Source: Cliona cf. orientalis | Lineage: Eukaryota; Porifera; Demospongiae; Clionaida; Clionaidae | NCBI GenBank assembly: GCA_963930775.1 | Contig: OZ005693.1 | Location: 10,414,006 to 10,478,005 of the forward strand | Direction of reading: 5' to 3' | Length of the DNA: 64,000 bases | Shown here: positions 31,009 through 43,202 of the stretch, in pieces | How positions within the stretch are numbered: the stretch's first letter is position 1 | Layout of the letters: the number at the start of each line of letters is the position of its first letter | Position numbers and translations under genes: made by a program | The notes under the pieces: generated by a model | What the model was told of the DNA's origin: nothing | What the model saw: only the letters and a program-made list of their open reading frames with translations | Databases searched by the model: none

Positions 31009-32763
31009 TCGGGGCGAGCCTGAGCGAGGCCTGAATACACGAGATACAGGAAGCGGTTTTATATGTATAGCTAATATACATGTGTGTGTGACCAACTGTG
31101 GCGGCTAATTGACATTCCAAAGACCTAAAAATTGCTCTACAGTGCTAACTAAGAGGGGCTCCCCCACTAAATCAATAGTGCTGAGTTCAAAAATCGCAAC
31201 GATATTCTCTAAAAACCTTCACAAAAGCCTATACTAGCGATTTAATTAGTGGACTATTAGCCAAAGGTCAAGCGTGTCCTACCTCCTCTCTTTGGGGCAA
31301 ATGGAAATCACGGAAAGCGGAAACGGGAACGGGAACGGGAACGAGAAATGGAAAAGGTCGTCAGGTGAAAAACCACCAAGTTGAATGCACTCACCACTCC
31401 CGTTAAAATACAGTATCTAACATTGGATTAAGACCCTTCCACATGCAACCTCTAAGGCCTTTAGTAGCTCAGTAGCTATAGTAATAATAGACCCACAGGT
31501 AGGCCACAATTGAGCTTACAGAAGCTTTCCATCTCATGATGATGGCCACCACAAACAGTGGAACATGCAGCCCCACCCCCAACACACAATTACTTGTTAA
31601 TTTGATGTCAATAATTTAATAATTTTGAAGTCAAGTCATGATATTGCTCAGCAGTTGGGCATTATCTTAAATGCATGTACTATAACATATTATATACCAT
31701 GAGCTAGTTGGATTACCAAGATTGCTGTCTTGATATACCTGTCATAGTAGCTACAACAATAATGCACAAGACTGAAGTGTGCTGTTGATTAGTTTTTAGA
31801 TAGCTACAGGTGTGCTGTACATGTGAACACGATACAGTTAGACACTGATCCATGATATAATATTATTAATCTTACAGTGCACTGTAGTGCCTATTAGCTA
31901 TCTATGCATGGTTATACACTGTTTAGGAGATTTCTACGTGATGTAGCTATATAGCTAGAAAGACTGAAGGGCTCAGTGAGGGTTCTACTGAGCCCTGAGA
32001 TCTTCTAAAATTAATATTAACATAGAAATTGACTACATGTGTCCCATAATAATATTAACGATCTCCGAGCATATCTACATATTATTATATAATTATTTGC
32101 CCTGATTAGCTACCCCCTCACGGGGCATATATAATTATTTGCCCCGACTAGCTACCCCCTCACAGGGCATAATGTTATGAGCCCAGATATCTAATCGAGG
32201 GGGAATCACTATTGTATGCATGCATGAACTGACTCTTCATTTTCGCCCCAAGGGAGGAGTAGCTAAAGGAATACTGTCAAGAAGACTCCAGCTTACTAAT
32301 GCTATATCCAATCTGTACAAGTATCACCAGTGTACCTGACGACCTTTCCCAGTTTTCCGTTTCCGTTTCCGTTCCCGTTCCCGCTTTCCGTGATTTCCAG
32401 TTACCCCTCTGTTTTACGTTTGTGGGGTGATCATTAATTTTTAGTGAGGAGAGAGTTAAATTTTGAACGCGTAAGGTAATGGTCGTCATGCGCATGCGCA
32501 TACGCCCGCACTACAGGTACTTTGGACTCATGGTCATGGCATGTAGACTACTAAATATAGTAGCTATAGGTGATCAAAATTATTGGACTATAGCTATTAT
32601 ACTAGCAATCTGTGATACTTTCACTGTCGTGGTAGCTTCTCAGGCCTAGCTATTGGGGTACCAACCCCATGTGCACATGCATGCCTGTGTGCTTTCAAAG
32701 AAATCTTGTGACTTTTGCGAAGGCTCGCCCTGCACAGATGATTCAATGTTTCATCACCACTAG
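31009..32763 (+). mobile_element. E1 copy with a 1.36-kb insertion
   Basis: The left E1 end (31009-31062) follows the A5 3' flank. E1 resumes at about 32420 (GTTTGTGGGGTGATCATT) and ends at about 32763 with CTAG. Between them lie a truncated E2 start (about 31086-31099) and an inverted-repeat element. Confidence 0.65.
31303..32400. mobile_element. element with purine-rich inverted arms
   Basis: The arm at about 31303-31372 (GGAAATCACGGAAAGCGG, then GGGAAC repeats, then AGGTCGTCAGGTG) reappears inverted at about 32335-32400. About 970 bp lie between them, with no open frame of note. A direct repeat of about 46 bp around TAGCTACCCCCTCAC lies at about 32090-32172. The class is unknown. Confidence 0.6.
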
Positions 32764-32811
32764 TTGTACTGATGAAGATATGCTTGTATAGCGTACATTA
32801 CAGTTTTTGCA

Positions 32812-33320
32812 CACAGCTGTGTTCCTAAGCACCGGAGGAAAGCTGCCCAATCATATACCTGATATGAAAGATTTTGGTGACTTATGCAAGCTAGAGATCA
32901 GCTTTGTGGAGCATGTGAGAACTACACTCTCCCTGACTATTCCTATTACTTGGGGTGTGTCAAGTGTGAGGATTACGAGTATGCATGGGTGGCTCAAGTT
33001 CATTGCTTCTGCATTTGTTCCTTAACCACATTTTACATTTTAGTCATAGTCTTTCGAATATCTGGCACTTCTTCGACTTTGAATGGTTTAGTTCTTGTCA
33101 GTCAAATCAGAGATGCTCCATCTATAATTTGTGAAATATTTCCTATATAATCAGGTAAATGGAGATTGCTACATCAGTTCTTTTTCTCAGTTGGGCATTA
33201 ATACTGGCATAGCAATGTATGCCATTTGGAACCTTCAAGTTGACTTTTTGTAGTTTTTACAAGCATATCTATATATTAGTCCCGACTTGAACATTTCCTA
33301 CTGCAACACTATCATTATGA
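32812..33320 (+). pseudogene. D6: decayed family A fragment
   Basis: Same region as D4 and sharing its small insertion (GAGTATGCATGGGTGG). Stops and frameshifts throughout. It lies about 280 bp before A6. Confidence 0.75.
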
Positions 33321-33522
33321 TATTATTATTATGCCTTTCAATTCATGTAGATTAACATCATGTTTGTCCATAAGATACGTCAATTTCACGTTAATTTTCA
33401 TGTACCTGGTAATATGTGCTATCACACATTAATTGTTTCAAGACTTTGAAGTGTGAAGTGAAAGTAAAAAATTTAATATTTTTGTATTAATTTTCTTGTA
33501 TGTCGACTATCTTAGACTATAA

Positions 33523-33532
33523 TATTATAGAG
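33523..33532 (+). promoter_or_regulatory. altered TATA box of A6
   Basis: TATTATAGAG lies 74 bp before the A6 start, where the others have TATTATAAAG or TATATAAAG. The A-to-G change weakens the match to a TATA box. Confidence 0.45.
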
Positions 33533-33596
33533 AGTAGATGACTCCATGGATTTAACATTATGATAATAGGTTTGTGCAGACTCGCGCAGCAGCAAG

Positions 33597-35335
33597 ATGT
33601 TAGCGGCATATTTTATTTTGGCTATTTGTTGTAGCATGAGTGTGAGTGTTGCAGAAAACTCTGAACTACCACCCTGTCCTACTTGGATGCATCGTCAAAA
33701 TTCGCAGAATAATGACTGCGTCTGCGGTAGAAGCATTCATGAAGCTGTAGAATGCGGTCCTGGGAAATGCCGTGTTAATGTCATGCCACATTTCTGCATC
33801 ATCTTAAGTGAAGATTTGAATACCACATACATTGGCTCTTGTCCTTATGGTACTGGAGGGTGGCTACCACCAAACAGATCAGAACTAAGAGGCTCTGGTA
33901 GACTTTGTGATTTCTATCATCGAAGAGATCAGCTTTGTGGAGCATGTGAGGAGAACTACACTCTCCCTGTCTATTCCTATTACTTAGGATGTGTCAAGTG
34001 TGAGGATTACGAGTATGGGTGGCTCAAGTTCATTGCTGCTGCATTTGTTCCTTTAACCGCCTTTTACATTCTGGTGATTATCAGATAATTTTCCGAATAT
34101 CAGTTACTCTGTCTTCTCTAAATGGTTTTGTTTTGGTGAGTCAGATCATGGTTACTCCATCTACTGTCCGTGAGTTTTACTTACGCAACCAGGTGAACTC
34201 ACTCTATCATATAGCTCAGTTGTGCATTAACACTAGCCTAGCTATTTATACCGTTTGGAACCTTGACTTTTTTCGTAGTTTTTACAAGCCTATCTGTGTT
34301 AGTCCTGACTTGAAGTATCAGCATGTCCTACTGCTCGACTACGCTGTTGCTGTGTATCCGCTGTTTCTCATCTTTATCACGTTTATCTGTGTCAAACTCC
34401 ATGACAACTTTGCCATTGTTGTGTGGCTTTGGAGGCCATTCCACAAATGCTTAGTTCGATTTAGGAGGCAATGGAACATTCGGAGTTACCTAGTCAATGC
34501 CCTAGCTACCTTCATTGTCCTCTCCTATGTCAAGATTCTCAACATTTCTTTTCAATTTTTGACATCTTCAAGACTTAGTGTGTTTAATATAGAAGGTCAG
34601 GTGGTATACCAAGGTTATTGGTACTATGATGGTCGAATACATATGACTTCAAGGGAGTATTTACCTTATCTGATACTTGCTCTTTCAATGTTCCTAGTTT
34701 TTAATGTATTTCCTTTGGTATTACTCACCATTTACCCCTTCAAATATTTCCAAAAGTGTCTTAATTGTTTTCCTTGCTTGAAGTGTAAGCTAGCTCTACA
34801 ACTTTTCATGGATACTTTTCACGGCTGCTACAAAGATGATGAACATGACTACCGGCACTTTGCTGCACTCTATTTGGCTGTGAGGTTTTTCAATCTTCTT
34901 TTGTTTTCAGTAATTAGAAACAGGAATTCCTATACCTCAGCTGCTACACTTTTGTTTGCAGTAGCTCTTGCTCTCGTAGCGAGATTTCAGCCTTACAAAC
35001 GCAAGAGGAGTAATACAGTCGATATAGTTATGCTACTAAATCTAATCACTTTGTATGTACTAATGTCTATGAAATCGGCAGCTGGCATAAATTATCCAAA
35101 ATCATGGGTGTATGAAATTCTTCTTACAGTTCTGTGGTTAATTCCACCCAGCTATATTCTGTTACTTGCATTATCCTGTATAATTGGACCTCATGCTTTG
35201 CAGTGTTTCAGAAAAAGTAAACTGTTTTTGCTGGAGAGAGTAAATCGTATTAAAAAAGATGATCATGAGAGTGAAGGAGGACCAGCTCTTTTGACTCACA
35301 AAACGTCTGGCTGTTATAATACATTCCCTAATTAG
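33597..35335 (+). pseudogene. A6: family A gene with one frameshift
   Basis: The frame is open for the signal peptide, ectodomain and first membrane segment. Eight extra bases (TATCAGAT, about 34079-34086) after ATTCTGGTGAT then shift the frame and bring a stop at 34088. From 34087 to 35335 the normal frame continues uninterrupted to the usual C-terminus. In-frame changes include an extra RL in SSRLSVFN, loss of VGS in LYHIAQLC, one extra residue in CIIGPHAL and one in IKKDDHE. Intact sequence on both sides indicates a young lesion or an assembly error. Confidence 0.8.
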
Positions 35336-35801
35336 TTGCACATATTAATTTTAGTATATAAGTTTGTTCACTTAAATTTTGTTTTTATACTGATCTACGT
35401 TCCCTAATTCATGGTCAGGACTATTTTTACATTGTATATAGTTAGTATATAGCTACAGTGTTTGATATTCGATGTGCTTTTACTCAGTAACTTTTGTACT
35501 ACCATTAAATTTTCGTCAAGAGAAATTTCACCAATATTGACCTGATCTAGGTGCATGGCGACCTTTACCGCATCGTACTGACTAAGACATGCTTCAATTG
35601 TATAGCGTATACACACAGCAGAAGGACATCTATCAATATTCACGTGTTTAACATCTATGCTATACCTGCGTTTGCAAAAATTACTATAAATTAAAGAGTG
35701 CGTGCAGTTTGCGGTCAATACTGCGATCATCGCGATCACAAGTTAGCACACACAGAGCAGTATAGTGTCAAGGTATCGCCGACTGACACTATTCAAGTGA
35801 A

Positions 35802-38540
35802 ATGACTGTCGGTGCCGTTAGTTGTACACTAGCGTTCGTAGCGCTGCTATTTTGCAGTACTTGCAACTCTGCCGCCGCTCAGCAACCGGCCGCGAACGCT
35901 GGCGGTGCCGAACTCTCGGTCGCTGGTCTCTACCAAACCATACGTAAGGTCGCTTTTCCCGCCTCTCCTGACTTGCGAGCCGCCGGGAGTACCAGAGCAG
36001 ATGGACGTTTTATTCTCTTGATGCCGGGAAAGATTCTGAACTTCAATGATTACCATCCAGGTCTCAAGTATCAAAAAGATACCTTGGTATGGTAATAATT
36101 TAATTTATTAGCTAATCAAGTTAAAATTACTGTTGCTGATTCAGAATAGTTTGTGCACGGATTATCTATACAGACGTGATAGAATGTTGCATGCCTAAGT
36201 TAGCTAATCATGAAGGATTACGTTTCTGTATGCATAATATTCATCACTGACATGATTATGCATGCAGAATCCAGATGAGGGGACAAAATTTGCCGTCGTG
36301 CCTCCGCGGACAATGGAGAAATGGTTTGATCTTGCAGATGTGATACCCAGTGTTAACCCACTGAGTGGCCAGGATACTGGAAGGAGCCTTGCTAACATAT
36401 ATCGGTCGATTCTGAGTCAAATGACTATTAAAAATCTCAAGGAACAGGGTGACCGCATCCAAAGTCTGTATAACGAAGCCATTGGGTTTCTCAATAAGGT
36501 CATGCCTCATCCAGAGGATTTGACTAGAAACACAACTCGACTTGCTCTTTACAATGAGTACAAAGAACAGTACAATGATCGGAGGCTGAATATGGAGGAT
36601 ATTATATTAGAGAAACAGCAAGAAATGGAATCGCTTAAGTACCAGCTGTGGTTTCAGAGGAGCTATCCGTCACTTCTGGCAAAGGTCGAAAGTGCATACG
36701 TCAGGTGGTTGATATTCGGTCAAAAGGAGCTCTGTGATATTTACATTACCTACTTGGACACTGGCTCCTCTGCTAAGATTTTGGAAGAAGCCAGGGTGGT
36801 GTTGCGAGCTGCTGGTGTGACATCCTTGGATCGTACTCGCACCATATATCCTGTTAGTTTCGAGCCGTCTGACTGGTATAGGTATCTCCTTCCCACAGGG
36901 TAAGTTCAAATTTGCATGATATCATGTATGATGCATTTTACCACAGTGCCCTAAGCAAGTGCATGTCCACTCCTGGGTATAAGCATCCATGCGTGCATGT
37001 ACAACTCTTTTCAAATGTACATGGAGCAGCTTCTGCATGTCACAGTATGGGGATAAGTGACTACTATTATGTTGGCCGAAATTGCTCAAAGTTTTATTTT
37101 TGGTGCCGTACAATGGTATGTATCCCATTATTATATTATTTATAGTAAAGATGAGGCTGTACTATGCATGCTACAACCTTGCAAGGGTGTCGCCACCTTG
37201 TTACAAGCATGTACAACCTTGTAGGGATAATTGGTTTTTGTTTTTCTAGCATCAAGAAGCCAAGCAGAACCGAATTGCAGGGGGCACTTGGTATGATCAA
37301 CACCAGGATTAATACTATGAAAGGCACTATTGCTTTCTATGACCGTAACGATCCTTCATTTGACAACTATACTGAATTTTTGACCAATAGACAGAGTCAG
37401 CAGGCAGATAAAAGGGATAAAATTTTAAAACAATATCTTAGGAAAGAGCTGGATTGCACGATTAATAAGATGGGTATCAGTCAGGTCGGAAGTGGTTCCT
37501 GTAACGAAATGGCTACATTGTCACAAAATCTCACAACGCTTTCAGCCAATGAAGCAGATGCAATTGCCAGTACCGGAGACTTCAATTTGGGTGATCGTTC
37601 AAAACGTGCGTACATCGACTCTTTGTGGGCAAAAATAAGTGATTTAGAAGAAAAGAAGCAAAAAGTTGAAGACGCACTTTCTGATGTCGATCCTTTAGTT
37701 GGTGGCATTCTAAATGCAGATCCCATTACGATTGCTAGCATTAGGGATGCTCACGCAGATGAGAATTGGATGGAATTTCAATTCAACTCAGACGAATACA
37801 AATCTTCTTCTACATACTCAAGTAGCTACAAGCAATTTTCATCAAGTTCCAGGGTCAATGCCTGGTTTGCCAGCGGTGGACATTCATACTCTAATTCCAA
37901 AAGTCAACGAAGCTACGCATCTGACATGGCACAATCGTCAATGAATGTTAAAGGAAAGCTCCTTAGGGTGCATATCAAGAGGCCTTGGTTTAAACCGGAA
38001 GTTTTTGATGACCGAAACTTAGAATTTGTAAGTTACAACATTAATTGTATCCAAAATTAATCCTGTGTGGAGTATCACTATAACATAATATTATGTATAT
38101 GTATAGATGAATGTGCATTTAATTTTCTGCAGATTTCTAATACAGAAAGTGGTGGTAAATTGCTGGGATCACCTGGAAGGGGCTATTCTGAGATCGAGTT
38201 CATAAATGAAATCAATGGAAAGGCCGAAAGAAGAGACACAATGTACCAACTGCCGGAATATGTTACTTCCTTTCTCCTTGCTCGTGACATTGAGCTCGAG
38301 TTCTCTAAAATAAATAGGAAGACCTTTAGTGAAACAGTTTCGACGTTCTCTCACACCTCGGCGCATGCCTCCTTCTTCTGCTTCAGTGCAAGCTTCTCCT
38401 CCAGCAGCAGCAATTACAAGTCGAGGTCTAGCGTTCACAGGACGGCCAATGGTATGAAGATCAAGATGCCGGGCGCTCAGATCATCGGCTATTACACTCA
38501 GATCCTGCCCAAGTTCCCGGCCTCCTTAGCTACTCCATGA
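35802..38540 (+). CDS. B2: secreted protein of unknown family (700 aa)
   Basis: Model: join(35802..36086, 36268..36899, 37250..38027, 38133..38540). Exon phases and splice sites are the same as in B1. Signal peptide 1-26, then RFILLMPGK, MEKWFDLADV, the TRTIYPVSFEPSDWY end of exon 2, the coiled-coil and Ser-rich exon 3 with RPWFKPEVFDD, and the ANGMKIKMPGAQIIGYY C-terminal exon. The stop lies slightly further on than in B1, adding SLATP. Intron 2 is only 350 bp against 1.7 kb in B1, so B1 gained the repeats. Upstream sequence resembles that of B1. Function unknown, probably secreted. Confidence 0.83.
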
Positions 38541-39950
38541 CACTGTCTCTTTTACTTACAAAAAGTTAACTGTAGGACTATAGTGTGGTATATCACAGTA
38601 ACTGTAGCTATATAGTGTAGTGGAATGCTATTGTATACAATAGTGAACACAAGATTGATTAGATACAATAACTTAGCAGTGTGTTACAGTGTGATTTTGA
38701 ATTTATTTAGACAGTGAGTGTGCCTAATATCAGAGAAATGACAGCTGCAACAGATTAATGATGCATTGATTCAATTCAGATTATGTGTACGCTGACATGT
38801 CAAGTTAATAATAGACACCTTCAACCTATAGTCATTAGCTACATGGGATATTCTCTTGTTACATATTAACACAAGCCCAATATGGTCGTGCTCAATCTCA
38901 TAGCTATTAATTAAGAGTACACAATAAATTTTCGATTTCATGCTTGCATGTATAGGAAATAATGGTACATTATTATTACGGTAAAGGGAAAATTTATCCT
39001 TGCATTTCATTGATGTCCAGAAACTTCCCCTGACAGAGTGTAGGAAACATTAGAAAATGGCCCATGTTTGTTTTTTTAGGCAAATCCAGTGGTATCTCTA
39101 GTTTTTTTTACCTGCGTGCCGGCCCAGGTGCACTGCAAGCAAACAGTTTACTGCACAGACAGATGGATAAGGCGGCTGACAGATGTTTACAGCATTTCTG
39201 ACTGTAGATAGTAGCTAACTACCTATATAGCGTAATAGTTACCATTCCATGTAGATAGCTAGCCTGTACAAGTACAAGGCATACTTGTAACTTTCCGGTG
39301 GCAGTGAAGTAAAAAAAACATGGAGACTGAGTGAGCTAACATCTCGATAGGTACGATAGACTAGGTAAACAACAAAACTACTACAAAGAATGGGCACATT
39401 GATGCAAGGACTGGGTAGCTACAGATGAACATACACTGCCATACTGTACATAAAGGTCAATTCTGTTTGGTGACGTCTTGAGCATGTTAACATTGCTCAT
39501 CTCTCTATAGCTAGCTCTTTTTACTGAGTAGTTTCATGAAAGAACCTGGGGACAATACACTGATGTGCTATGTAGCTACACAAATTGCCATCCATTCCAT
39601 CTTTATCCTCCTCTCTATGTTTATTTATTCTAACTACTACGACACTAAACATAGCAGTGCATAAAGTTCTTTGAGTCATCATTTTTTTATGTAATGCACC
39701 TATAGATGACTGCTGCAAGCATGTGGTTCATTTTGAGTCATGCACTGTTCCATGCACCTGGACAGGTGTATGCATGTATAAGAGGCTAGCTACCCTGATG
39801 ACAATATCCCCAATTTTTCTTATTATTGCCCACTCTTCCATTACTTTCTCATTGTAACATGTCATGATTGGTAAAGGTCGTCGACTTTGCTAAAAGTATT
39901 CTGATCATGATAATCAATTTCACTGCCATACTCCGCGATCCAGGAGCCAA
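38541..39950. other. intergenic, B2 3' flank
   Basis: About the first 400 bp resemble the B1 3' flank. After that I see only AT-rich sequence with short open frames lacking any recognisable protein character. Confidence 0.5.
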
Positions 39951-39953
39951 GTC

Positions 39954-40147
39954 CATAGGCGTAGCAGGCGGTCCGGCAGGTCCGGCGTTTGCCGGACCAA
40001 TATTTTACCTGATCATACCATAATTATTAATACATAAGGTCCACACCTCCAAGAATCAATCGAAAATCGCGCATGCGCATTCGAGCGATTTTCATGTGGA
40101 CTACGGGCCCGGGCCTGACCAACCCAAAAGCCACTGCTACGCCTATG
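39954..40147. mobile_element. 194-bp MITE with CATAGGCGTAGCAG ends
   Basis: It starts CATAGGCGTAGCAG and ends CTGCTACGCCTATG (one mismatch), flanked by AAGTC on both sides, a likely 5-bp target duplication. The interior has GGTCCGGCAGGTCCGGCG. It resembles the 18588 element only in the GGCGTAGC core. Confidence 0.7.
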
Positions 40148-40416
40148 AAGTCTGCAGCAAAATTAGAACTTGCTGTTACTAACTTATAGTGGGATCTACC
40201 TACTGCGTGCAGTTATAAAATCAATGGTATGGATGGTATGGAGAAACTAAATTTTTAGTAATACACTCATATATTTTATATTATGGTGAATTTCATATCA
40301 ATCAGTATACACTTGCATAAAATACCAGTGTGTCCAATACAGCAACTAAAAATGTAATTATCTACGTACGTTCTTTACTGAGTTATCTGCTAAGCCACTG
40401 TACTTCGCAGCACTGT

Positions 40417-43202
40417 TCATTTTGATGTAAACAGTGGTTGTGTCACAGTGCTGAGCGACTCATTTGCTGAAATAGGCGGTTCAGTCGTGAATAACATGTT
40501 ATACTCTTTTCCCGGCGAAGTAATAGTCTGTATCAGTTGTTCAAAATTCTCCTTAGCTTCAGTGACCCCATCCATTAGTTTCTGTATGCCTTCTCCGATT
40601 GGTTTGATGAATCCATTCCTGTGCAAATAAGAATCGCTCTCTGAGAGTTCCTGAGAGAACAGGCTTCTCGCTAGCTCCATCATATCAACTGGTGCGGTTT
40701 CTCCTTCGAAATCATCCACATCTCTTCGTCGCCGCCTTCTGCTACTCTGCTCATGTGATGAAACAGGTTTAGCTTTTGAGGCGGGGTGTTCTATGCATTC
40801 CTTTGCTTCGGGTGGTGGAGGCTGATCGGCAGGGAATCTTGATATCACTGTTGAGACATAAGCGACTATCTGTGCTCCAGGGATGGTAAGTTGGATCCCT
40901 CCATTGATCCTTTCCACTCGAAAGTTGTGTACGTCTTTTTTGGTGCCTTCTGCTGGTACAAACGAGAAAGGACCGTAACCACCCTCGAGGTTAGGAGCAT
41001 AAGCATACCTCATGAGCGTGTTGATTGCGTTATTTGTTTGGTTATCTGTATCAGAGTCATTTACAATCCCAAGTCCAGGAAAGAATATCTTGATATCGTT
41101 GGCGAGGATGAAGGATGTTGTATACTGAGGCATCAGGTATTGTCCATTTCGGATGACTTCGTGAAAATGTCTTGCTGGCTCTAGGGGTCCAGGTGACACA
41201 AGCCCTCTACCCTTTTTCTGCAGATAAATTCATTCAATTAATGTCCTCATTCTTCAAAAGTTAATTACCAAAATGTAAGATCTGCTATATGTACTTACCA
41301 ATGTAAAATGTTCCCAGTCTCTAAAAATAGCTTCATCAAACCACGCCCTCTTGATATTAACCTTGGTCAGAGCTGCTGATACTTTTGATGGAGCTGTGTT
41401 CATCAGCATTATGAAATCCTTGTATCTGTGAAATGATTTAGTCTGCAAATCGACCGAACATGAAGCAAGATTCCACAGCAGTCGTTCAGAAGTGTTAACC
41501 GGTATCTTTTCGTCTAGGCAGTACGGTACCATAGTATTATTGCCAACATCTACTGCAACTTTTCCACTGCACGTAACGGCATCCAAAACTGTATGATCTG
41601 ACTCGTATGTAAAGAGGGTTTTCCCCCAAGCAGTAGGGCAAGTTTTAACGTCGAAATTTATATTGGCCACCACCTCAGTATCCTTATCTATTCTTTCTCT
41701 CTCGGCTGTTTCTATACGCGAATCAAGAGCGTCCATCTCTCTTGCCATTTCATCCAGCTTGTCACCTATCACAATGATGCTTTCATTTCTACTATTTAGA
41801 ATGGCCTGTAAGTAGGCTGCTTGTTCATAGTGCTCAGCTATCTTGTCAACTATAAACCTGAATGCAGTTTGTCCGCTGGTAATGATTTCGCATGCACTGG
41901 CGTTCACTTGTGTGAAACATTCAATTTGATACTGCATCATTTTATCGATGGCGTTTTTCACGGTTGCACCGAGGTTTTCGAGGCTGGAGTTTATCTTTTT
42001 CAGAGTGTATTGAATGTCTTTGCTGGTGATGTTATGAAGCTCGTTTCGTGATGCCTTGAGCAACGCATACTGTGCTTGATACATTGATTTCAAGTAGCGT
42101 AACTCATCTGCACTCTGATCAACCCTGAAAGTATATAGTATGCACATACAATAAACAATTAACGTATACAGGAAGCAGTAGCTAATATAATTATTGATAA
42201 TTATTAGCAAAATTGACAGGAAGCTGTGATTATTAATGATTATGACGCATTATGATGTAATACCACTTACTTTGATTTGAGTACATTGTGCCAATTTTCG
42301 GGAATGAAACTCATTGGGTAAACCTTAAAGTGTGGGTCATCTTCGGAGAACCTTGCTGCCGATCGAAACAGGGCCCTCGATCTCATCAGCCGATCTTCCT
42401 GATTTCCAATGTCGAAGTATTGCAGCTGATTCTCCACCTCTGTCTTGTAGCCAAATATCTGCCACTTCATGTAGGCCGCCTCTGCGTTGCTGACCAGAGG
42501 TGGTAGCTCCTTGTGACCCCATTCCTTAAACTGCTGCTGACTAAGTTTCAGTCGTTTCGATTCTATTTCTGTGTCTCTCTTTCCGCTCTCTTCAAGGTAG
42601 TGGGCACGGTAGTAGTCGTAAAGGATCAAGCGAGGCAAACTTGAAGCACTTGCATCAACCACACTCTCAGGATTGGGAACGAGTTCTTGTAGATAGTACT
42701 TTGCTCTGAGCATCTCATCACTGGTGAAGTTCTTTGGTGTGACCATCATCTGCTCAAGGACATACTTGAAGGTGGACGAGAGAGAGTCAAAGTTGTAGTC
42801 CCTCAGAAGAGAATGTCCCGTTGTATTTATCGCCACAGGTTTGATTAATGATTCGGCTGGAAAGATTTTGTCCACAAGCGGTAGTGCCCTTTCAACAATG
42901 GACAGAGGAAGGCGTCCAAACTGGGAGAACAGACTCCCTGGTTGTGGCGTAGTGGTAACGCCAGGGTTAAAATCGTCAAATTTTAACATTTTCCCCATTC
43001 CTAGCACTTCGACGTGCTTGCTGCCAGACTCACACTGGATTACGTGCTTTTTGATGGTATCGTGCAGACTCCTGTAGATGTCATTTTGAACCGCTGTTGA
43101 AAAGCATTTTTGTTGCGGCGTTTGCGCGTCAGATGGGATTAGCGATGACACTAAAATTGCCGCGAAGAGCAACTTGCACAACATTGCTGAATTTATCATC
43201 AT
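40417..43202 (-). CDS. B4: long secreted B-family protein (852 aa) with RRRRRR site
   Basis: Model: complement(join(40417..41217, 41299..42124, 42271..43202)). Signal peptide from MMINSAMLCKLLFAAIL; a later Met is possible. It is the most diverged B protein: it keeps KMLKFDDFNPG, the KWQIFGYK and YPMSFIPENWH stretch, a coiled-coil exon, KRAWFDEAIF in place of RPWFKPEVF, and IPGAQIVAYVS in the last exon. After that motif it has about 130 extra residues: a proline run, SSRRRRRRDVDD (a possible furin-type cleavage site) and an acidic/helical tail. Exons 1 and 2 of B1-B3 are fused here. It is head-to-head with B3. Confidence 0.78.

Noticed and set aside
34019-34088. An intron in A6 to explain the frame change
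   Set aside because: The difference from paralogues is only eight bases with no donor or acceptor pair of intron length.
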